Positions 1 through 13,937 of a stretch of 64,000 nt of DNA are shown piece after piece (positions within the stretch are counted from its first letter, which is position 1; each line of letters begins with the position of its first letter). The DNA is from Scatophagus argus (Eukaryota > Chordata > Actinopteri > Scatophagidae): assembly GCF_020382885.2 (NCBI RefSeq), contig NC_058496.1, positions 7,308,501 through 7,372,500 on the forward strand. Direction: 5' to 3'. Under the pieces are notes generated by a model. The model searched no databases. It was given only the letters and a program-made list of their open reading frames with translations, and was not told the DNA's origin. The position numbers and the translations under genes were made by a program.

Positions 1-270
1 TGTTATTATTGATAACAAGTGTTTAGTATCACTTGGTACTGAGGATTTTTAAGACATTTCATAATGCAGGACATGTGTGGAGGAAAAAATGGTGCTCTGT
101 TTCAAATAATTTTGCACTGTGTGACTTTTGTCTAAATGTTAACAACACACACTAAAGTTACAAAAAGCTATGTCAAAGAGCAATTTCATAGAAATGAGTA
201 GTCTGGTTCATAATCCTTGGTGCTGTACAGTATGTAGATGTCAATAATAATGTGTGTGTGTCTGAGCCAG

Positions 271-3200
271 AAGGCGCAGCAGAGGCTGAAGTTGGCAGTA
301 GCTCCATCTCTGCAGCGACTACAGGTGTACCGCTGGGCTTGTCAGGCATTAGCCACACCCCCTGACCACCCCCTCCTTCCCCTGGTCTGGCAGAAGTTCC
401 TGCAGCTTTACCTCAGACAGCCAGGACCTGAGTATGGGTAAGATACACACAATCATTACTATCCCCAGCCAGAGAGACCAGAGAATCGCTGTGAAGATAC
501 CACATCTCTTTTTGTCTGTGTTGCCCACCAGGCTGGCTGCAGGTGGCTGTATCGGCCGAAGGTTCTTCCAGACCTCTTCTCAGGCCGCTCTACTCAGAGA
601 CCTGAGACAAAGAATACAGGAGGTGTCTGATTTCCACCATGCTGCCAGCCAGGCCCTCAGGGTGCCATCACCACACACACCTTCATTGGAAAGCCACAGC
701 GACGAAAGCCCCAACCATCCACAACCTGCTTACCTCACCTCTCCTCAGCTACACACAGAGCTGGTCAGGTAGGTTGTTGATGCTTAGTCCACTCAAATAC
801 GGAAGCCTTTAGTGTGTTAACAGTCTCTCAGATCTGTGCTGATTGGCTGCTTACAGATTATTTGGTGTATTTGCCATGTGGTTGGATGATGAGTCTCTGC
901 AGAAGCAGGAAGTGTACCTTCCCTCTCTTCCTCCCGAGTATGAACCACACAGATTGGCACAGGTCATGCAGAGGCATCAGGTGGGTTTGTCCTCATGTGT
1001 GTTAACATTTTCTGAATGGAAAAACATGTGGTGCAGTTGGTTGTAACAGGTTAGTGAGATCTTGTTGTTGTGTGTTACTATAGGAGCTGTGGCTTGAGTA
1101 TGTGGACCAGGAGCGTCTGCAGTATGATGAGAAAGAGGTTCTGTGCCTGTGGGAAAAGGTGCAGAGTGAGCCGACTTTCTTGCAGGCTCAAAACTCCAGC
1201 TTCACTGACTACACCAGTCTCAACAACGGTACAGAGCCAAAACTGTATAAAGTTTATTTTCAGGAGCTGTGCAGTCATAAATGTCTGATAATGATGACTT
1301 CAAGGAACATAAACATGCAAATTCATAAATGTAACAGTAGTTAATATACTGTATATACGTTAATACACCAGCAAAAAAATTATTTTTGACAATATTTCAT
1401 CCTGTTTGCATGAAAATTTTGACTTTTTCTCTGCTAGTTTCTCACCAGTTCAGTCTTGTGTTTTTTGTGTGTCTCTGTGCAGCGAGAGAGCGTATCCTGG
1501 GAAACCTGCAGAAGCATCCCTTTCCTCGTCCAGCTCCAGAGCTGCAGAAGCTGAAGACTCCAGTAGCTGAAGTCCCAACTGCCTGCCTCACTGACTCTAA
1601 AGCTGCTGCTGAGCTGGTGAAGCAGGACCTCAGCATACTGGAGGATCAGGCAAGGTACCTGGAGATCATACAAAGATTAAAACATTTTCACATCATCAGC
1701 AGCACACGGTTCACCTACACAGGAATACATGTACTTGCTTGTACTCACACAGATACACATTTACAGAGCTGTACTCTGGTTACAAAACACTTTTTGATGT
1801 CAGGATTGCAGTGGCACGCGAAGCCCAGCAGGTGGCAATGGAACAGGAGCTGCTGGAGAGTCTTCCTCTGCTGTACAAGAACCAACCAGAGCAAGTCACT
1901 ATGGCCTTGGAGTGTAAAGGAAAGGGAGGGCAGCCATGCCAGGGACCAGCAAATATCACTGTCACAGTATGACCCCAAAACTACACACTAGCTAAGTTTT
2001 CAAATGTCTTGACTGTGATCTAATAGTGTGTTTTTGTGTGGTCTCTGTAACTGCGTAGTGTGAGCGCGTCCAGAGACAAGAGGCAGTACAGACTCAGATA
2101 ACGTCACTGCGCAGAGACATCAAGAAGCTCCAAACAGACTCCATGTCTCCTCCACCTCAAATCCTGGCCCAGGCTGCCGTTCACACCGAGAACTTTATCA
2201 CGTCAGTATTGACACACTGTGCTACCAAAGGAAAAAACACAATCTTCATCACAGCAAATGTAAATGCAAAGGAGAAGGATGGTGATGCTTTGACTAATGC
2301 GTGGACTGTTTTCACATGTTCAGGGCTCTGGTGAATATGTATAAGGCACAGAAATCTCCGGCAGTGCAGCATGTTGGCGTGTCTGCCTTCTACCAGGTGG
2401 TCTCTTATGTGTGTGAGGACACGCTGCGTCATCCCCCAACACGCCAGTACCTCTCCTCGTGTGTGGAAATTCTAGGACAGGTGCGCTCATACGCACAGCA
2501 TTACAATATTTAAGTCAAGTGTTCAGCTTTATTTAGAATGACCAAATGTGGCCGGATGGACATAAGTGATTGGTTAAAGGGCCCAGGTTCAACTTTTCAT
2601 TGTCCCTGTCTCGTTTTGTGTCTAGGTGTTTATCCAGGGCAATGCGGAGGAATGTGGCCGTGTCTTGAAGACCATCCTGGAGCAAAGGCGTCTTTGCCCA
2701 CTCATTTCACCCTTCTTCACTCCCAATGCAGCACCCAGTCAGCTTGTGTCTCTCTACCAAGATGTGGTGACATCCTTGCACCTCGACAGCGCTGATGTCA
2801 TTTTCATGCTGCTGACAAAGGTTGGCCTCGACACAAAGGCAATACACTGAAGCACCAAACACAGTTCAGTTATAGTAACCACTTTCCTCTCTTCGCCCCA
2901 CAGTTTGATTTGTTCCAGTGGCTGAATGAAACCCATCCTGTGTTTTCTGAGAGAACACGTTTGTTGGAGTTGGTCCACGGAGCCCTTTGCGTCTGTGGTC
3001 GAGATCCCGAGCCGGAACTTCTCACGCCTTTTCACCTCTTCACCAAACACTGGACCTGGCTTTTACGCCACCATTTCCCTGACCACTACAGTGACTGCCT
3101 AAGGCTACTTATGACCAGTGAGTATGCGTGTGTGTCTGTCTGTCCGTCTGTCTGTCTGTCTGTGTACAAAGGCCATCAACTGAATTTTATAATTCAAATA

Positions 3201-6200
3201 ATTAACTCTTTAAGTCACAACTTGAATCATCATTTTCATCTTTTGTGTGTTATGTTACTCATTGCCTGATATTCACTTCAGAGCAAGGGCTGCTTTAAAG
3301 TCATCTTGTGATTCATCAAAACACATTCATGCTTCTGAAAGTATGCCTCCTACTCATCTTCCCACCACAAAAGACAGAATTAATTAATTAGCAAAAGTGA
3401 AGTTAGTTGAATCATTCTGTCGATGTGCTGAATCAGACATGAATTGAGTCGGGGTGTCTTATTAAGACAGAATTTATTGAATTTATATTATTTATTGTTC
3501 ACAGCGGCATGAGATAAAATTTTGCCAAATGATGGCACAAATGTTATCAAAGACCTGATATAGTGCTTTAATTTCAAGAATGTTGGATTTAGCTGTTTGT
3601 TTTACAACTTCTTTAATGGATAAAGACTTTTCTTAACATCATCAGGCTCTTCAAACCAGTTACTGAGTTCCGAGTGCTGGAAGGTGACTCTGCGAGTCCT
3701 GGGCTGCTTACCACCAACCCGCCATACCAAGAGCAAAGCTGAACAAGCACTCAGCACCACTGATGTCTCCGGTCGGGCTGCCGGACCCTCTGCTTCTTCC
3801 TACAGATCCCCAATCAGCCTCTCCCCTCAACAGGTAACTAATTCTGGTATTGAAACCTCTTGACCTGATAATAGCCAACATGCGATTCTATCAGTTTCCT
3901 TATCAATCCACCCTCTCTGTGTGAATTTTTTTTATCGGTTGCAGGTGGATGAGACTGTTGATTGGCTGAGTGATTACTTCCTGCGGAGTCGTCTCAGTAA
4001 ACCAGACCTCCGCAGCTTCGGCCTCTTCTCAGCCTGGGGTCCCTACATCAGTGAGGTTGTCACACTTTGGGATCATTTGGTTGGCTGTCTAATCAACGTG
4101 CAGCTCAGCAGCTGTGCCAGAGAATCAGTGGGGAGCAGCAAAATAATGAAAGGTAACTGTCAAATGTCAGCACGTGTTTGAAGAAAGTAATATTCAAAAC
4201 ACTAATGCAGTTCAGCTGATTTTCTTGTATTGTATTTGTGTGGTATTTTAATTTTATTTAACATATTGTACATCCACCATGAAAGTGAAATGTATCTTGT
4301 ACTCTCACAGCTCTACAGGACCTACACAGTAAGATTGTGAAGTTATTTAAGCCTTGGATCTTTCCCTTGGACACAGATGATGGCGGGTAAGCATGACGTC
4401 CCCTCAGCTCTCGAGCAGTCACTGGTTTTAGATAGCAGCAAACTGTTGTCAGTGAGGCAGACTCTCAAGAGGGCAATAAAAAATATTCACATTCCACAGG
4501 TATGAATTTTTTTCCCTGCCTGTGTTGTTACTTACTGAACTGAAAATCTCAGAAGCTCACTATACACTACATGAAATAAACATGACTCAGCAGACAGAAA
4601 AACAAACACTAGATGTTTACTTCTGAGCTGTAAGTCAACCACGTCACATTGAGGTCTCTCACATGACCAGAGGTTTGTGCTGTGATTTTGGTGTTGGATA
4701 CATGGAGAGAGCAGTTAAATGCTTTCAGGGGTAAAGAAGAAGTTAAAACCTAGTCAACATCACTGTCTCCTTTGTCTCAGTAACCTCAAGTGTTACCCCT
4801 GGCTGGAGACAGAATCGAGTGCAGCTGGATGTCTGGTTGGACTGTACACTCAGCTCACCGACACTCTGCATCACAAATTCAGAGGTGGGTTCCCGGCAGT
4901 TCTGTGTTCACACGAGTGAGTTTTTTAAGGACTGCTTCTCTTAATGGTGTGTACTCTTGAAGTTATTTCTGTGTACTCTATGTTTCAGATCGTCTGCTGC
5001 CCGGCCAGAGAGGCGCCCTGTGGCTGTGTATGATGCAGTACTGTGCGAGATGCACCTCTCCCCGCACACCTGAGTACCTTCTCTACCTGTACCACACACA
5101 CCTCCGCAGCCTTCCCTGGAGACACCTGCACCCCGACACTCTGCTAATGGAGCAGCTCTTCAGTGTGAGACAGTGTACCCACTGATCCCCGACGCTACGC
5201 ACTGATTCCAGACATGCATGACGCAGAACAGCTTGTTTATATGAGACCTGGGTCCTTGGCCTCTAGCTCCTATTATTAGCCTGAGTTCCTGTATTTATAG
5301 TCGCGACACCCTGTTCCTAGAAACAAGATGTCTCTTGAGACCCACACGGATCTGTCGAGGCCACTATATGGAATCTACACAAATAAAAATATACAGAATC
5401 ATCAGAACAAAAATCAAATCCCAATGATTAATCATATTTGTATTGAAAAGGGATAGAAGTAAGCTGTGGGAGTAAAGGGAAGCTGCTATTTTTATACTAA
5501 AACAACATCAACAAATAAAATGTAAATAAAACCAAACATAAACAGAAGTAATAAATAATCAAGTCCCCGATATTTGATTTGTTTGTAGTTCTGTTTGACA
5601 GAGTGGTCTCTTTATTTATTTTCTTGCTTTCTTGTGCCCGCAGGTGGAGAGAGGAAGTCCCAAGAGTTGCTTCCTCTTTCTGGGAGAGGTGTTATGTGAA
5701 GTTAACTGGCTCAGTGTCCTAAGTGACCACTTACAGGTGCCCCCTACCTCGACATCATATCCAGTTCTGCCAGACACTCAGACGGAGTCGCACACCATGT
5801 TGGTCTATCTACTATACATGCTAGTTTTTCTGGCCAAGGAGGAACAAATTCTTAGTCAACAGGCGAGTCCAGAATATTTCAGTTTCACGTTGGGGTGCAA
5901 CTTTTCTCTCCTTTATCTCTCTTCTTTATTCATTCTTTATTTTTCTTCCTCAACCTCCAGGACTCCCCTCTACTCAGCCTATTGGTCCAGTCCACCTCTC
6001 TTCCATGGCACCAACTGGACCTGTCTTCATACCAGGGCATAATGGGATATGTTAGCACCCACTACCCTCCCTCCTTGCTGCTCACTGCTGATTCTGCACC
6101 TCAGCTGCTGCTGAAATCACTTCGCAGTGCTGCTGGGCTCCACCCTCGTCCTAATGAGGTGCCACACAGGGTGAGACAACGCACTACTATTGGTTTTACA

Positions 6201-9133
6201 AGTCAAATCACAGATTTCTTAAGGCATCATGAACCTCTCAAGAACAAGTTTGAGTTACAGCTACGATACATTAACGGTGGTTTGATCTCCCAAACTTTAA
6301 TTCTGTGTTTTGTAGATAGCAGTTTGGTCACGATGTCAAGCCCAGAACACATGCAGCGATGATTTAGTATAAAAGCAGCGCCTAGGATATTTTTATTTCA
6401 TTTCTAATTATATTAACCCCATAAACAAATTAAAACATTGAAACATTTCTTCTGTCATTTAGTCATTTATAGCTGATATCATAGTCATTTTATGGATTGA
6501 AAGAAGATACTAGATATGAATATCACTGACCAATGCTAACATTGGACAGTTTAAGAATTAATTCCTCTCCTGTATCTGCATGTACTCTGCTCCAGGCAGT
6601 TATGTCATGTGTAAAAGTGGGAGGCTTGGAACATCCGCATTATATTTAGACTTAAACAATTCAGTTTTCCCTTGCAGCTCTGTATCGCTCAGCCAGATTA
6701 CATAAATGTAACACTTAAATCCTTATAGTCGCTGTTAAAGTAGAGCAGCAGAAGGCAGTTTTTACGCCACTTGATAGTGTTCCAAAGTCGATGGATTTTG
6801 GCAGCCCAGTTCCAAGCTATAGTGTACGCAGGACGACTCTGAGATCCAGTAGCAGTGCGTTTTCTCTTTTAACTGTACCAATTTCCAATTTCATTCCTAA
6901 ATATAGCCTTGCTGTCAAACAGAGGCACTAGTTATTAAAGCAAAAAATATGCATTTTCGCACAAATATGTACATTCATGTCAACATAAAACATAAAACAT
7001 GAAACTTACTATAACGTCAGAAACTTAGAGTCAGATTTCACCTTTAATTAAGGCTTGAAAGTTCTCTTTTTGGATAAGAAACTGCTTTTAACCAATAAAT
7101 AATAAATAAATAAATACAAACAAATAGAAAAGGGCCTTACCCAAACTGCTGACACAAAGTTGGAACCATAGCATTGTCCGAAATGTCTTGGTACCTAAAG
7201 AATTAAGATTTCCCTTCACTGGAAGTCAGAAACTGAGCCCAACCCCTGAAAAACAGCCCCTGTCCCACTACTTTTGTCTATATTAGTCCATATAGTTTTT
7301 TTTTAGTATATATTGATTTATTCATATATATTTTTCTGCATAGCATTAACCAAATAAAATGTAAAGTCTGTGTTACTTTGTGTCTGTCAGGAGGAGACCC
7401 TAAAGGCTGGAGTGTATGTGTGCTGGTGCGTGCAGTCTTTAGTGACTCTGGAGCAAGGAGGCACCATCAACCTCAGCAGCCTGGAGGCTCAGCTGGAGAC
7501 ACTTCTGGAGGGCGTCGTCACATTTAACCCACCAGGTGAGTTGCCCTCTCCCTCAGCAACATCATCAGCTCTCAGTAACAAATTATTTTATCACCTCACT
7601 TCCTCCCTTTTCCTCTCCAGAGACGGGTTTGGAGCAGAGACACATGGCGTTCTGCAGCTTGTTCAGCGACACTCTGACTTTGCTGAATGGAGTGGGTGTG
7701 TCTACAGGCGAGGCTCTCGCTGCCCATGTTATTGCCTGGCTGGACAGGAAGGGGAGGGGCTTTCCTATTCTGCCTCTCCTCACAGCTTGCTCTCGCTGTC
7801 TTGCATCAGTACGGCACATGACACGCATCATGGAGGCTTGCATTACAGCGTACTTCAATCATGGTGAGCAAAGTAACTGTTTGGGATTTTTCTGGCACCA
7901 GATTGAACAGAGAGTTACAATTTTTTATTTTAAGTCTCTAATTTATTTCTTTGGAAAGAGGTCAGTATGTAGGGTTTACAACCTACTGTTAAAGTAAGAG
8001 GAAGCCTTTAAATCTCTCCCTATAGTTTAGATAGTTTCAAGGATTGTGGGATTGTGATTGTTTTTTCACTGTCTGTATTTTTCATTTCAGCTGAGGAGGA
8101 GTCTGTAGGTTGGGGTCCTGTGTTGGCATCACTGCAGGTCCCTGAGCTCACAGTGGATGACTTCCTTTCTGAGAGCCAGTCGGGGGGCAGCTTCCTGACG
8201 CTCTATGCGTTCATCCTGCAGCGCCTCAACACTGAATACACAGCAGCCAATGAGAGGAGGACTCTGGGTCTAATCAACACATGGACTAATCAGGTCTTCC
8301 CCAGGTGTGACTCTACGTTGCCTTTAATCTCTTTTAAAAAGTCATTTTAGCACCTGAATCAGCATGTGTGCCTTGTGACTACATTATACATGCTGTGATT
8401 TGTTTTCTGTGTCCAGTGGTCCAAATGATGAAGCCAAGCTCTTTCTTTGGTGGCACAAAGCACTGAATCTGTCAGCGGAGCAGCTGCAGCCGCAGTCAGG
8501 CCAGACTGAAGTGTCAGGAATCGTCATGGGTCTGCTGAGGCTGCAAACTAGGCTGCTTCAGATGGGCGAAGAAAGACTGAACTCGGGACTGTTAGGAGCC
8601 ATAGGCCTGGGCAAGAGGTCTCCTGTTTCTAATAGGTACACCCACTTGTTTTTTATTAGCTCAGGAAAACAGGCAAGATAGAGGGAAATAATAATCGTTG
8701 ATAAACAGCCTGTTAATACATGCCTACCGTACATCTAGATTCAGGGTGGTGGTACGCAGCCTGGCAGCATTCCTGTCAGTCCAGGTGCCATCAGAGTCAG
8801 AGCTTCGACTCCAACCCACCAGTGACCTGCAGCTCTCTGCAAAAGCACAGCAAGTATGCAAAAAAACCTGCAAACAAAGTGTTTTCATTTTCTAGTCTGC
8901 AGTTGTCTCCTAAAAATAACATGTATTTGTTGACTTCTCTGTGGGTGCAGACACTGGGGATGTTGGAGGCCATGCCCAGCAATAAGCACTATGCTGAGCT
9001 AGAGGAGTCTGTGAATAAAGCTCTCCAGTTCATCCGTTACCCAGGACACTGTCTTAGAGACGGACCCCGACTGCTGGCCCTGCTGGCCAATCTCCTGTAC
9101 CCTGACCTCAGATACCTGAACATTATTCGTTAA
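271..9133 (+). CDS. epg5: EPG5, ectopic P-granules autophagy protein 5 homolog (3' half, 5' end outside window)
   Basis: RAB7 effector that tethers autophagosomes to late endosomes/lysosomes. Twenty-three exons can be read: 271-437, 532-768, 857-980, 1084-1228, 1483-1654, 1804-1966, 2059-2201, 2324-2480, 2626-2820, 2904-3117, 3646-3833, 3945-4152, 4311-4386, 4781-4884, 4989-5164, 5644-5862, 5961-6170, 7391-7535, 7621-7863, 8091-8304, 8417-8635, 8739-8853, 8951-9133. Frame is kept at every junction, giving about 1,338 C-terminal residues of a family usually near 2,580. Recognised stretches include [47 protein letters not shown] and the C-terminus [13 protein letters not shown]. The first in-window acceptor (271) is the least certain boundary. 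The intron after 5862 begins with GC. No catalytic domain is expected. Identity comes from recalled human EPG5 sequence, not a search. Confidence 0.9.
3129..3163 (+). repeat. (GTCT)n tract in epg5 intron
   Basis: Tetranucleotide GTCT run with one GTCC unit, just after the donor at 3117. Simple repeat. Confidence 0.9.
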
Positions 9134-9423
9134 CCACGACTTAACCCGTCATTCATGCTGGAGACGCTGGAGGACGTCAGCCTTCTGTGGCAAACACAGT
9201 GACAGTAAAGCTCTGTTCTGCACAGAGAAAATCCTTCTGGAGCACAATGTTTCCAAGTAGTGAATCAGTCAAGCCTAAGAAATGTTATGTGCTAACCTCT
9301 GATCTTTACTCGCACTTTGCTTTCTTCTCTCATGTCTATGCCTTGTTGCTTTTTATATAACTTGCCTGTTGGTTTTCAACACATCTGTTTTATTCATGAT
9401 TTGAAAGGAAGTTGCACATATTT

Positions 9424-9429
9424 ATTAAA
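9424..9429 (+). terminator. epg5: Likely poly(A) signal of epg5 (ATTAAA)
   Basis: ATTAAA lies about 290 bases after the epg5 stop codon, the first reasonable signal downstream. A second ATTAAA sits near 10092. No canonical AATAAA was seen in between. Chosen by position only. Confidence 0.4.
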
Positions 9430-9449
9430 GCATAATTCATGGATCAGTA

Positions 9450-12400
9450 TTCAGTACTGAGCTTTAGCTGTGAATTTTCACACCTGGATGTGGAATCTGA
9501 CTGAAGAAAGTTCAAAAAAGGTTCCACAGATTATCTGGAGGAAGATGAAGAACATATCAAATAGGCTTGTATGTTTAGTATTACCTTCTTAAAATGGAGT
9601 AGGGTGGACATACCAGAACAGCTGGCAGGCAGGGTTCAAAGCCTGATTTAACTCCTGAAGTCAGTTTTTGATGCTAGCATCTAACTACAAGCTACAATCT
9701 GACATCTCTCAGTCCTACTTGCTGTACACATAAAGATGAATACAGTGGCTGTCTTTATGAAGTGATCATGTTTAGTTACAAAACATTTGCCAGTATTATT
9801 TTCATGTCCAGCCAAAAGTGATTTCCTTGTTTCTGCCAAAGAGTTGTTACTATCATTTGCTCAGCTACTTAAATCTTCTTGAGCATGTGTTCTGGTTGTT
9901 TCATCTGTCTTTGTTTGGTACAGAAACTGCAGTCTGAAAAAGCACAAGCACTAGAAGGATCCCTGAGTACCTCTGACAACGTGCCACACCACTCGACTTC
10001 CTTATAAAGTAATGTGTGCACCGGGATACAAGTTACTGACGCCGTTGGTATTACTAAACAAGCAGGCATGTCATGTTGTTGGAGCTGGAATTAAATACAC
10101 AAATGGTGGTACGTGTTAGCGATTTGAGGATAAAGGAAGTTTGCAACTTAGCTTTATGAGACTTCCTGACTGTACATCCAAGTCATTTTTCCCATTTTAA
10201 TTACCTTTGTCATTTTGGCACTTCTGTCGCTCTGTACCATCTCTGCACTTCTGCAGCTTGAAGCTCGCCTTATTGCCTGCGTTGTTATGTGGGGACTGTT
10301 AATGTCAAAAGCTTCTTCTCTTTTTTTTTTTTTTTCTTTTTTTATGAGTCAGTGATCAGGAATGGTTCTCCTGGGCTGCTGGAGGAGGGAACTGCAGACT
10401 GGGGCTGCACAAAAGAGACGGTGTTCAATAACAGGAACTGAATGTCTCACTGCTAGTATTTACCAATTCAACCAACTGATAGGAGACCATATGTAGAACC
10501 TCTGAAAGCAGGAAGATCAGTCTAAACTTGCATACATGGAGGGAGATATAATTCCCTTTTGAATCTAGCTGTTTTGGACCAGTAGAGGAGGCAGAGAGAT
10601 CCAGACATTGATACAGAATGCACTGTGCAGCATCTGTAATAAAACTTGCCTGCAAACTGCATTCTTCACACATTATGCTCCAGATGGTCAAACTGAAATT
10701 AAAGCTTCCTCGTCTAAGAAGCCTGTTATGACAAGCGTGTAATTTGATTGGCATCCTCATGCTGTTGTTCTTTGTGTCTGTGCTGAGGTACAATACATGT
10801 CCCCGACTGAAAGAGGCTTTTTCTTTTTTAGTTTTGTTTTTACAAAGACTGTTCGGAGGGGGTGGGGTCTTTAAATTGAGCGGTGTGATTTTTGTGCACA
10901 CATACTTGCAGCATCCTCATTTGACACCACCATGTCTGTCTGGGAGAAAGCCTCTCTTCAGGCAACGGTGGTCTCTATGGTTACAGGAAGGGTAGAAGTG
11001 AGAGAGGAGGTGGAAAGGACGGGGTGTTCTGAGTCAAAGAGAGGAGGTGGTGGGAGATGCTTACAGACACTTACTGCTGCCTGCTCTTCGCACTTGAAAA
11101 ACGGCCTTCGGTGTATTCTGTGAACCCCCCCGTCTGTTGTCTCTCACCGTCTAGCTGACCTTCTGTTCTCCCGTCGTCTGTCAGCTCAGGTGGTGGAGTA
11201 CACCACTGAAGCAGTCGATGTGTATGTGACGGTGTACTCTCACACATTACCCTCAGTAATCTCGTCCCATCTCCACTCTTTGTTCTCATGCACGCATATT
11301 ATACATATACACGTGCTCAGAGGATCCATTGCTGAGACAAGGTATTCCTGGTAGACACATCACTGTCTGGCAGATTCCTGTGTCACCATGGAAACCCAGC
11401 ATCGGGTCAAGGGAGGTGTTCCTAGACTGTTTCAGTGCACAGTCAGCATCGGAGCAGCACGTGGATCAGCTCCCCTCAGTCGTCATTAGCAGTTAGGATG
11501 CAGACGTAAGACAAGCACTGTGACTATTTGTGCACAAATTCCAGACAGTCCTGAGGAAGACATGTTTGTTGTTTAACTCTGTGTACACTTGGCTCAGACA
11601 GATTTCTGACCCCCTTTTGAGCTCATGTCTCCGTCAGTGAATTGCAGTCGATTCCAACATGCTCCAATGTCCAGGAGAAAAGACTGAGAAGAGGATTGCA
11701 GACCAGCTGCTCTTCTGGGACAGCTGCACTGGCCTGAAGTCACTCCCTGCTGTCAAAAGACACACACACACTCAGCTGGACACACAGGAATGTGTCTCTC
11801 CGTTCTCCGCAGCGACTTCGCTACGTGCTCCCATTGTTTTGAATGTGTGTATATGAGAGAGTACATGCATGTGCGTGTCAGACAGACTCCTCCATTGAGA
11901 ACACCCACTTTTCTCGCACCTCCTCGCCGGTCCTGTGGGGAGTGATGACTCAAGCTTAAATGAGTCTTTATTGCTAGCTTTTTTTTTTCCATTTCTCACA
12001 TTAAAACCAGCAGAGCAGGAGCGCTTCACCCCGCAGAGTGTACCTTTTTGGTGCACTTAACGGTAAAAGTCATTGATAGTGACTCAGACCTCCACCGGTG
12101 CTGTAAGATGTGATATTTTTTTTGTTTGTTTTGGTTTTTTTTAGAGAGCTCAGAAGGCTGCCTGTTGAGCTGCCACGGACTTAAAACAGTGGTGAAAATA
12201 GGGAGGAGTGTTTGGCCTTCAGGATGTCCTGTGTGCTTGGTTTGTTGCAAATCTCCCCACAGAGAAGAGCGAATTTAAACCTCCAATTAGAGGATGTTGG
12301 TTAATGTTGGTCTACATAAGTAATGTGGGAGTGATTATTCTGAGCTTATTGTTGGGTTGAGATGTAGTACAAAGGTCAAGTTAAGGCAGAGCAGGGCTGG

Positions 12401-13064
12401 ATTACCATCCAGTCAAAGCAGACTGGTCTCAGATCTTTGGGGACCCGGTGATTCCGGTCAGCTGGAATATTCTCACTGAGTCTTACTGTTTGGGAAGCCA
12501 ACCTGGTGAGGCTTTACTGCCTAAACTTGAGTCCTGAGAAAGGGTCAGATCCAGACTGAGGACTTAGATTATTTTAGTGCATGTGTGTTGAAAATGATTT
12601 TATTGGTTAAGTGAATCTGACTTGTACAGAGCCTCACCCCCAGGGGTTAGATGAGTTATTGTTTATGGTTTATTAAATTGTTTAAACGAGTTGGGAACAG
12701 ACGGGGTTAATGCTGAAAAGTGGGTTGTTTTAAAGGTTTCCAGCGGCAGAATATCCTCCAGTGTCCCTGGGTTTGATCTTGGGGTGAAATTTCAATTGCG
12801 GTTAGGTCAGTATGAAGGTCACACATTAACCTGAGCTCAGGGTTCAGGGCAGGGTGGGTTATTTTGGGAGGTTGTTAAGCTTGGAGTTAAGTAAAGGGTT
12901 AAGATTGGGGTTAATTTTAGGTTTTGGTTTCTGGAAAGTAGGATGCCACTGAAAAAATCTTCAGTCTATACAAGGATAGAAGGTAGAAAATGTGTGTGTG
13001 GAGTCATCACATGACTCAGCAGTGTTTATACCAACTCAATCCAGGCACGACTACATGATCACGC

Positions 13065-13102
<38 letters not shown>

Positions 13103-13896
13103 TTTTTCAGGTGATTGTTTCTCTGCCAACTATCAGGGCTCTCTCTATCTCTCTCCCTCCTTCTAAATATGACTGTTTCCCCGCACAGTGAACACAGCTC
13201 CGACATGCATGCTGAGACTGGAGGCTCCTTGTAAGAGGAGAAAACTAAAGCAAGGCAGCTGGCCAGTTTTTAATTAAACCCCTCCAGTAAAACTTCATCT
13301 TAAATGTAGCCTAACTCACTCTGACTGTATGTGCGAACACCTTACTTGAACAAAGAGCCCCGCCGGCTGCTGGATGAGAGGGGCTGGGTTTGCTCTCCAC
13401 ACTCCACAAACCGTTTCTCTTTGATACCGACAGGAGCCGGATTGGACACAAAGCAACGGGCTGGGTGAGGAAACAAATCTTTTATTATCATTATTATTAT
13501 TTATTTTTTCTAGCGACGGTTGCTTAAATTGGTACAAATGTCACTATGGGACCAAGGAAGACCACGATCAAGGATGTAGTTTTAAATTTACAAACCCTCA
13601 TTAAGAAACAGGTTCATAATCTCGCTTCACGGCCTCGCATCAAATAAGAAAATTGAGCGTGATTTTTAATGAATATGACAATCACTGACTGATGACCGCG
13701 TCTTCTACAAATCCCGTCAGCAGTGATTCCAGTCCCTCTTGCGCGCACAAAATATCAGCTGGGATTATGTGATGGATCCAGGTTTATGGCTGGCCGTGTG
13801 GGCAGGGAAGTTGTTCGAGGTTTTCCAGTGAAACGTCAGATGCACCTCAGTGTTTGGTCACCGGTTATTTCAGAGCCTGTGATCCTCCCGGCGTCC
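9450..13896. other. Intergenic region between epg5 and dnajb5
   Basis: No coding exon with recognisable homology was found on either strand. Open frames here are short and lack flanking splice signals. Contents: a T-tract near 10320, an (AC)n array at 13069-13100, and a diffuse GGGTTA/GGTTAA-rich stretch around 12700-12930. Distal dnajb5 regulatory DNA could lie here, but nothing specific can be called before the promoter at 13897. Confidence 0.6.
13069..13100. repeat. (AC)n microsatellite
   Basis: About 16 uninterrupted AC units, roughly 0.8 kb upstream of the dnajb5 promoter. Likely length-polymorphic. Confidence 0.95.
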
Positions 13897-13913
13897 TGAC
13901 GTCAATTTATAAG
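13897..13913 (+). promoter_or_regulatory. dnajb5: dnajb5 core promoter: full CRE next to TATA box
   Basis: A perfect palindromic cAMP-response element TGACGTCA (13897-13904) is followed immediately by ATTTATAAG (TATA-like, 13905-13913). A start would be expected about 25-30 bases on, near 13938, in GC-rich sequence. A CRE directly abutting a TATA box is the arrangement of many CREB-responsive promoters. That this one drives dnajb5 is inferred from position and orientation. Confidence 0.6.
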
Positions 13914-13937
13914 GACCCAGCAGTGCCGGGGCGGCAG

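Noticed and set aside
3129-3163. Short tandem repeat as a CRISPR-like array
   Set aside because: Uninterrupted tetranucleotide with no spacers, in a vertebrate intron.
10425-10901. 158-codon minus-strand open frame between epg5 and dnajb5
   Set aside because: No recognisable domain, no splice partners, atypical composition; taken as chance.
13785-13860. Heat-shock element upstream of dnajb5 (GGAAGTTGTTCGAGG)
   Set aside because: GAA and TTC units are not at the required 5-base phasing.
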